NCBI GenBank assembly: GCA_036502625.1
Contig: DASXYG010000019.1
Span: forward strand, 1-13,487
Length of the DNA: 13,487 nt
Origin: DASXYG01 sp036502625
GTDB lineage: Bacteria > Actinomycetota > Actinomycetes > Streptosporangiales > Streptosporangiaceae
Direction of reading: 5' to 3'
The notes under the pieces were generated by a model. The model had not been told where the DNA came from. It saw nothing but the letters and a program-made list of their open reading frames with translations, and did no database searches. Positions within the stretch are counted from its first letter, which is position 1. Each line of letters begins with the position of its first letter. A program made the translations under genes and the position numbers. Positions 7,633 through 13,487 of this stretch are shown piece after piece.

Positions 7633-8268
7633 ATGCTCTGGGGCGTGATGCCACCCCCCGGGCCACCCGGGCCACCGCGGATGGAGCTGCACTCCGGGCT
7701 GTCCGGTGCCACCAAAGGCGTGCTCGGCTGCCTGCTCGTGTTCTGCGTGGTCGTGCTCGTGCCGATCCTGGCCGCGATCTGCGCGGCGTTCGCCAGCCTG
7801 GCCAGCGTGGTGCTGGCGTGGGTCGTCGGCCTGCTGATCGCGTTCGGCACCTGGGCGCTGGTGGTCGGCCGGCTGCTGTGGGTGCTGCGGTCGGCGGCGT
7901 GGATGGAGGGCTCGACGCTGGTCGTGCGCGGCGCGTTCACGACGCGGCGCGCGGACCTGGCGCGCACACCGCGGATCATCCTCGACTCCGTGGCGGAGAC
8001 GACGTCGGTGCCGGTGGGCGGCAGCGCGATGGTCGTCGCGACCGGGCGCCGCATCCCGCGGCTGACGGCGTTCGACCCGGCGGGGAAGGCCGTACGGCTC
8101 AACCTCGTGAACCCGTCGGCCCGGCAGTGGCTGGCGCCGCCGAAGCTGCTCGCGCTCGCCGGCGCGATCGTCTCCGCGCCGCGCCCGGAGCCGCTGGCCG
8201 CCGAGGCGTGGCGCGTGGCGTCGGGCCTGCGCGCGATGGCCAACGACCCCACGGGCCAGATCCGCTGA
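7633..8268 (+). CDS. small membrane protein with two helices and a cytoplasmic PH-like tail
   Basis: Unrecognised. 211 aa from the ATG at 7633. Seen: a short Pro/Gly-rich N-terminus (PPPGPPGPP, residues 7-15), two adjacent hydrophobic helices (about 28-53 and 57-86), then a soluble beta-rich stretch (about 90-165). The arrangement of two helices followed by a beta domain resembles bacterial membrane proteins with a PH-like domain; that is an inference from shape, not from a motif. The last 40 residues look helical. The start is uncertain: 7633 has a weak GGGCGGG upstream, while ATG at 7648 and ATG at 7681 are possible. Coding bias supports the reading frame. It stands alone on the plus strand, between the exporter operon and the convergent fumarase block, with a palindromic terminator-like gap downstream. 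Confidence 0.7.
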   Translation: MLWGVMPPPGPPGPPRMELHSGLSGATKGVLGCLLVFCVVVLVPILAAICAAFASLASVVLAWVVGLLIAFGTWALVVGRLLWVLRSAAWMEGSTLVVRGAFTTRRADLARTPRIILDSVAETTSVPVGGSAMVVATGRRIPRLTAFDPAGKAVRLNLVNPSARQWLAPPKLLALAGAIVSAPRPEPLAAEAWRVASGLRAMANDPTGQIR

Positions 8269-8338
8269 CCGAACGGCCGTGTACGGCCCGAGCGGGTCGG
8301 CCGGTCGGATCGAACGGCGCCGTACGGCCTCGTGGGGG
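8269..8338. terminator. convergent gap with two palindrome-bearing direct repeats
   Basis: The 70-nt gap between convergent genes holds CGAACGGCCGTGTACGGCC (8270-8288) and CGAACGGCGCCGTACGGCC (8311-8329), alike at 16 of 19 positions and 41 nt apart. Each contains a palindrome (GGCCGTGTACGGCC at 8275-8288, GCCGTACGGC at 8319-8328), and the two can also pair with each other through a 2-nt bulge. Because the arms are palindromic the structure would form in either transcript, suiting a two-way terminator. Confidence 0.55.
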
Positions 8339-8760
8339 TCAGCCGGTCGGGCAGGAGGAGGCGTAGTCGGGCTTGGCGTCGGTGAAGACGCCGTTGGCGA
8401 TCAGGAGGCCGAACAGGAGGCCGACCGAGGCGACGAGGCCGAGCAGGACCGCGACCGTGATGCGGCCGGCCTTGCGGGCCAGGATCGCCTGGCGGCGGGC
8501 GCGGATGGCCAGGACCAGGCCCACGACGGCGGCGATCACCCCGACGAGGCCCAGGGCGTAGCCGTACCACGGCATGGCGGGGGCCTTGGTGGCGAAGATG
8601 TTCTGCGACTGGCAGGAGGCGTAGCGGACGGCCTCGATGTGGCTGTCGACGAGCATGGCGGCGACGGTGGCGGCCACGCCCGCGGCGACGGTGCCGCCCG
8701 CGACGGCCAGCGCGCCCCAGGTGGACCGCGCGGCGGGCGGCGCGGCGCGGCCGATGGCCG

Positions 8761-8764
<4 letters not shown>
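8339..8764 (-). CDS. three-helix membrane protein translationally coupled to class I fumarase
   Basis: Unrecognised. 141 aa. Seen: a short hydrophilic N-terminus, helices at about 16-38, 66-87 and 101-123, and a basic loop between helices 2 and 3 (RARRQAILARKAGR, 88-101), which should be cytoplasmic by the positive-inside rule. That puts the loop with Cys51 and the C-terminal tail with Cys138 on the outside, where they might form a disulfide. The ATG at 8764 overlaps the fumarase TGA (ATGA) and has GGAG about 6 nt upstream, so its translation is probably coupled to the fumarase. The general shape recalls DUF4190-like small membrane proteins, but I see no family signature. It is the last gene of the minus-strand block. 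Confidence 0.8.
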
Positions 8765-10416
<1,652 letters not shown>

Positions 10417-10456
10417 GGCATCCTCTGGCGGCGGGTGGGGGATTGCGGTTCAGAGA

Positions 10457-10945
10457 TTAGTCCCGGGCCGGTGCTCCCCGCGCGCCGGGATCGCCGCCTT
10501 GTGGATAACTCCGCCGCCGTACCCCCCGTACGTCGATGACCACCAGGACGACGGCCGCCGCCGCGCCCAGCAGCGCGGCGAGACCGGCGAGCCGGAACAC
10601 CCAGGTGAACAGCATCAGCATGGTCAGGACGTCCGGCCCCGCGTACGCGAACCCGGCCATGTCCGCCCCGCCCCCGGCCACGCCGGCGGCCTGGAGCAGG
10701 ACCGGCACGAACAGCGCGGCGCACGCGACCCGCCGCACCCACGCGCGCCGCGAGAACGACGCCGCCAGCCCGCCGGCGCCGGTCGCGAGCAGCAGCGCGC
10801 CCATCAGCGTCGGGTTGCCGGGCGCGGCGATGAACGTGCTGTCGCCCGATGTCACCGGCATGCCGCTCTGCACCGCGCCGTACAGCGCCAGCGCCGCCGA
10901 CGCCAGCACGATTTGCCCGCAGAGGAGCATCCGCGTCCAGATCAT
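10457..10945 (-). CDS. four-helix integral membrane protein
   Basis: Unrecognised. 162 aa, hydrophobic, with helices at about 6-26, 46-64, 71-91 and 106-139 (the last is long and may be two). A basic stretch between helices 2 and 3 (RRAWVRR, 66-72) and an Arg-rich, Gly/Pro-rich tail (140-162) look cytoplasmic. The ATG at 10945 has GGTGG 6 nt upstream and lies 11 nt after the stop of the lipoprotein gene, so the two are probably co-transcribed. The fumarase gene starts 40 nt downstream. No catalytic motif is visible. A partner role with the preceding lipoprotein is possible from position alone. Confidence 0.75.
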   Translation of the reverse strand: MIWTRMLLCGQIVLASAALALYGAVQSGMPVTSGDSTFIAAPGNPTLMGALLLATGAGGLAASFSRRAWVRRVACAALFVPVLLQAAGVAGGGADMAGFAYAGPDVLTMLMLFTWVFRLAGLAALLGAAAAVVLVVIDVRGVRRRSYPQGGDPGARGAPARD

Positions 10946-10956
10946 GGCGGGCCACC

Positions 10957-11930
10957 CTAGTAGCCGAGCAGGGCGGTCAGGTCCCCGTCGACGGCCGAGC
11001 TGAGGAAGGCGTCGCCGTCGACCCGCGCGTCGTCCAGGCGGACCCGGACCGTGCGCACGGCCGCGGCGACGATCTCGATGCGGGTCGTGGCGGGCAGCGG
11101 GCGCACGGTGTCGCCGTCGGCCACGGCGAAGCCGGCCGCGCGCGAACGCACCCCCGCGGCCAGCGCGGACGCGGTGCTCCCCGGTGCGGGCAGCGCGCAC
11201 AGCACGTTCGTCACGCGGCGGCCCGCGACGAGCGTGCCCGCGGCGTACGGGCCCCGGCCGGGCACGATGACCGCCGCGCGCACGTCGCCGAGGCAGGCGG
11301 CGAGCTCGCGGAACGGCGACAGGACGGCGAGGGTGCGCGTCCTGGCCTCGGTGACGTCGGCGAGCGCGCCCGGGTTGCCGCCGTACGCGACGAGCCCGCC
11401 GCGGACCGCGATGTGCCGCAGCACCGGCGGCAGCGTCACCGGGTGCGGACTGGCCGGGGTGCCGCCGCTGATCGTGAACTCGGTGGTGGGGGCGAGGGTG
11501 AAGCGGGTGATGGGGCCGGAGCGTGTGCCGGTGGCGCCGAGGGCGGCGAGCCGTCGCCGGCGGTGAACGCGGCGCGGGCGCGGGCCACGGAGAACCCGAG
11601 CGGCCCGCCGAGGTGGCGGCCGACCTCGCCGAGCTCGCCGTAGCCGTACGGCGTGAGGTCCGTACGGGCGTCGACGGGCGCGGCGAGCGCGGCGCCGTAC
11701 GCGAAGCCGGTGCGGGTGGCCGGCGAGGCGCGGACGTGCGCGAGCGCCTGCCGCAGCCCGGTGGGGCGCGCCGGGCCGGGCCTGACGGTGGCCACGCCGG
11801 GCGGCGCCGCGCCGGTGGACGGGTCGTGGCGCCAGGCCACGCGCTGGTCGTCGGGCGCGCAGCCGCACAGGCATAAGGACGAGGTGACGACCGCCAATCC
11901 GGCGGCCACGACGACCGTTCCCGCGCGCAT
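10957..11930 (-). pseudogene. putative lipoprotein gene broken by a one-base frameshift
   Basis: Two adjacent frames together make one protein of about 324 aa. The first frame (from ATG 11930) gives a lipoprotein-like signal peptide, with hydrophobic residues 5-20 and LCGC as a possible lipobox near 20-28, followed by about 100 residues. At about 11550 coding continuity jumps to another frame, which runs to a TAG at 10957. Adding one C in the GGCTCG near 11550 (giving GGCCTC) would join them as ...AGDG-LAALGATGT.... Without it, frame one ends at 11436 after 164 codons. I see no slippery heptamer, so programmed frameshifting is unlikely; a true mutation or a sequencing error remain. The family is unknown; the second half is beta-rich with no catalytic motif. 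The start is 4 nt after the EamA stop, so it belongs to that operon. Confidence 0.7.
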
Positions 11931-11934
11931 GGCA

Positions 11935-12876
11935 TCACCCGTCTCGCTGCAACGCCTGGTCTCCGGCCGGGGCCTCGCCCGCCGGGAGCGGCGGGCGCGC
12001 GGGGGATGCGGGCCACAGCCCAATCACGAGACCGATGACCACCACGGCGCCGCCGATGAGGTCGGCCGTGCCGGGGGAGCCGATACCGAGGACACTAGCC
12101 GTGACCATCGTGCCGATGGGAACGAATCCGTAGAACAGCCCGGCGCGGGCGGGCCCGAGCCGCGGCAGCGCGCCGTACCAGAGCAGGAACGCGCCGCCGC
12201 CGACGACGACGCCGAGGTACGCCAGGCCCGCCGCCTCCGCTCCCGTCGGCATCCGCAGCGCGCCGCGCCCGGCCGTCACCACGCCGGTGAGCAGGGACAA
12301 CGGCGCCGCCGTGGCCGCGGCGTACATGGACACCCGTACGGCGCCCAGCTTCGGCAGCAGCGGCACGGCCAGCAGCGAGAACCCGACCTCGCAGGCGAGC
12401 GCGCCCGCGGACAGCGCGAAACCGGCCAGGCTGCCGTGGCCGAGTCCGGTCGCCGCTCCCGCGCCCGCCGCCACCACGACCGCGCCCATCGTGACGCGCA
12501 GTGACGGCCGCCGCCGCGCCGCGAGCGGTCCCGCGATCGCGAGGACGACCGGCGTCGCGGCGATCACCGTGCCGACCGTGGACGCCTCCGCGTACCGCGT
12601 CGCGCACACCTGGCAGACGCTGAACCCGACGAGCCCGATCGCGCCGAGCGCGACGATCAGGACGGCGTCGCGGCCGGTCAGCCGTGCGCGCGGGGGCCGC
12701 TTGACCCGCACGATCCCGGCCAGGACCAGGGCGGAGACCGCGTAGCGCAGCGTCTGGCCGCCGAACACCGGGTACGCGTTCAGCGTCGCGGCGGTGGCGG
12801 TCGAGGTGCCGACGAAGAACAGGGCGGTCGAGGCGGCCAGGGCGGGTCCGAGGGTCCGGATGGTGGGGGTGCTCAC
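11935..12876 (-). CDS. EamA-family (DMT superfamily) transporter
   Basis: Inner-membrane carrier, probably an exporter of an amino acid or other small metabolite. 313 aa, with about ten hydrophobic helices in two homologous halves, as in the EamA repeat. Seen: FVGTSTATAA near the first helix, CATRYAEASTVGTVIAATPVV (91-111) ending the first repeat, and LGPARAGLFYGFVPIGTMVTA (240-260) at the matching place in the second. The tail after about 290 is Pro-rich. Neither possible start (GTG 12876, ATG 12897) has a clear ribosome site. TAGCGT lies 8 nt before the GTG with CGGACA 18 nt further up, so a leaderless transcript from GTG is likely. Divergence from a MocR-type regulator is a common pairing for this family and suggests control by that regulator. 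The lipoprotein gene follows after 4 nt. Confidence 0.9.
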   Translation of the reverse strand: MSTPTIRTLGPALAASTALFFVGTSTATAATLNAYPVFGGQTLRYAVSALVLAGIVRVKRPPRARLTGRDAVLIVALGAIGLVGFSVCQVCATRYAEASTVGTVIAATPVVLAIAGPLAARRRPSLRVTMGAVVVAAGAGAATGLGHGSLAGFALSAGALACEVGFSLLAVPLLPKLGAVRVSMYAAATAAPLSLLTGVVTAGRGALRMPTGAEAAGLAYLGVVVGGGAFLLWYGALPRLGPARAGLFYGFVPIGTMVTASVLGIGSPGTADLIGGAVVVIGLVIGLWPASPARPPLPAGEAPAGDQALQRDG

Positions 12877-12884
12877 GACGTGCC

Positions 12885-12914
12885 ACGCTAGGAACATCAG
12901 TGGTCCGCTGTCCG
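12885..12914 (-). promoter_or_regulatory. predicted promoter of the EamA gene (leaderless)
   Basis: On the minus strand CGGACA (12914-12909) and TAGCGT (12890-12885) are separated by 18 nt, and the GTG start follows after 8 nt. That fits a transcript starting at or next to the start codon and would explain the missing ribosome site. The imperfect palindrome AGTGGTCCGCT (12899-12909) lies in the spacer. Confidence 0.45.
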
Positions 12915-12946
12915 GGCCAATCATCGCGAGTATGAGCGGGCCAATC
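12913..12946. promoter_or_regulatory. direct repeats CGGGCCAATC, candidate operator of the divergent regulator
   Basis: Two exact 10-bp copies of CGGGCCAATC (12913-12922 and 12937-12946), 24 bp start to start, fill the gap between the EamA gene and the regulator gene. One abuts the predicted EamA -35 box. The other lies just before the GGAGGG ribosome site of the regulator. MocR-type regulators are known to bind direct repeats next to their own promoters; assignment here is inference. Confidence 0.5.
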
Positions 12947-12955
12947 GGAGGGTGC

Positions 12956-13487
12956 ATGCAGGATCTGCATCTGGAGCTCGACCCGGCGTGCGGCGGCCGG
13001 GCCGCGCAGATCGCCGACGCCATCCGGTACGCCGTACGCGCGGGGCGGCTGTCCGCCGGCCACCGGCTGCCGCCGACGCGGGCGCTGGCGTCCGATCTCG
13101 GGGTGTCGCGCGGCGTGGTGGTCGAGGCGTACGAACGGCTGAGCGCCGAGGGGTTCCTGGTCTCCCGGCAGGGCTCGGGCACCCGCGTGGCACCGCGTGC
13201 CACACCGGACGGCGCGGCCGACGCCTCCGCGGACGTCGACGCGCTGCTGGACGCCGCCGACGTCGGCCCGATGCCGCCCGCGCCGCTCGACGTCCGGGCC
13301 GCGATCGAGATCGACCGCGCCTTGTACGACGCGGCCCGACAGGTCGCGCGCCAGGGAGCGCAGCTGGCGGAGAAGGCCGGCCTCGTCGCCGAGCCTCTCG
13401 TCGTGGCCGACCAGCTGACCGCGGCGGACACGTTGTTGCGCGTGGCGAAGGAACGTGACGCGCAGGCCGTGATCGTCGGTACGCAGC
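12956..13487 (+). CDS. MocR/GntR-type winged-helix domain joined to a universal stress protein-like half domain (cut by window end)
   Basis: 177 codons are visible, open to the edge. Residues 1-79 are a typical MocR N-terminus: LHLELDPACGGRAAQIADAI, then GRLSAGHRLPPTRALASDLG, then SRGVVVEAYERLSAEGF and the wing QGSGTRVA. After a short acidic linker the expected PLP-dependent aminotransferase domain is absent. Residues about 118-177 instead read like the second half of a universal stress protein: a helix DRALYDAARQVARQGAQLAE, strand AEPLVV, helix TAADTLLRVAKERDA and strand QAVIVGTQ, the last normally followed by the GxxG ATP-binding loop (beyond the window). The first strand-helix-strand of that fold is missing. 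The ATG has GGAGGG 3 nt upstream. The frame is continuous with normal GC-rich codon use across the junction. It could be a true chimera, a deletion scar or an assembly join. Confidence 0.75.
   Translation, partial: MQDLHLELDPACGGRAAQIADAIRYAVRAGRLSAGHRLPPTRALASDLGVSRGVVVEAYERLSAEGFLVSRQGSGTRVAPRATPDGAADASADVDALLDAADVGPMPPAPLDVRAAIEIDRALYDAARQVARQGAQLAEKAGLVAEPLVVADQLTAADTLLRVAKERDAQAVIVGTQ

Noticed and set aside
7379..7675. Minus-strand open frame in the gap after the permease
   Set aside because: It covers the terminator hairpin and the start of the opposite gene, and its protein is Pro/Arg/Ser low-complexity without family features.

Overview
The window is very GC-rich (above 70 % by eye), with third codon positions almost always G or C. 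It carries a PASTA/Hanks-type Ser/Thr kinase, a MocR-type regulator, a DrrA-like exporter ATPase and paired class I and class II fumarases. Together these point to a high-GC actinomycete (Streptomycetales or Streptosporangiales-like). I cannot name the genus from the sequence alone.

Layout, left to right. (1) 1-954, minus: N-terminal part of a membrane-type Ser/Thr protein kinase, cut by the window edge. (2) 1079-2473, minus: fumC, class II fumarase, starting at GTG. (3) 2684-7370, plus: a tight three-gene operon with two 4-nt ATGA overlaps. It encodes an unrecognised polytopic membrane protein; an unusual 930-aa fusion of a secreted alpha/beta hydrolase, one transmembrane helix and a cytoplasmic ABC ATPase; and an ABC-2 type permease. 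A long GC hairpin follows. (4) 7633-8268, plus: a small two-helix membrane protein. It converges through a repeat-rich palindromic gap on the next block. (5) 8339-12876, minus: a run of five closely spaced genes, in transcription order EamA transporter, lipoprotein (frameshifted), four-helix membrane protein, class I iron-sulfur fumarase, and a three-helix membrane protein overlapping the fumarase stop by 4 nt. (6) 12956-13487, plus: a MocR/GntR-type DNA-binding domain divergent from the EamA gene. It is not followed by the expected aminotransferase domain but by what looks like the C-terminal half of a universal stress protein. It is cut by the window edge.

How the genes fit together. The two fumarases catalyse the same TCA-cycle step (fumarate to malate) with unrelated folds, one oxygen-stable and one with a 4Fe-4S cluster. 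The central operon looks like an exporter whose ATPase is physically tied to an extracellular serine hydrolase, so export and surface hydrolysis may be coupled. The EamA/MocR pair is a common metabolite exporter-regulator arrangement, and the short gap between them holds direct repeats suited to be operators.

The most interesting items are the hydrolase-TM-ABC fusion operon, the HTH/stress-protein chimera, the single-base frameshift in the lipoprotein gene, and a strong excess of the palindromic hexamer CGTACG in all codon phases and in gaps.
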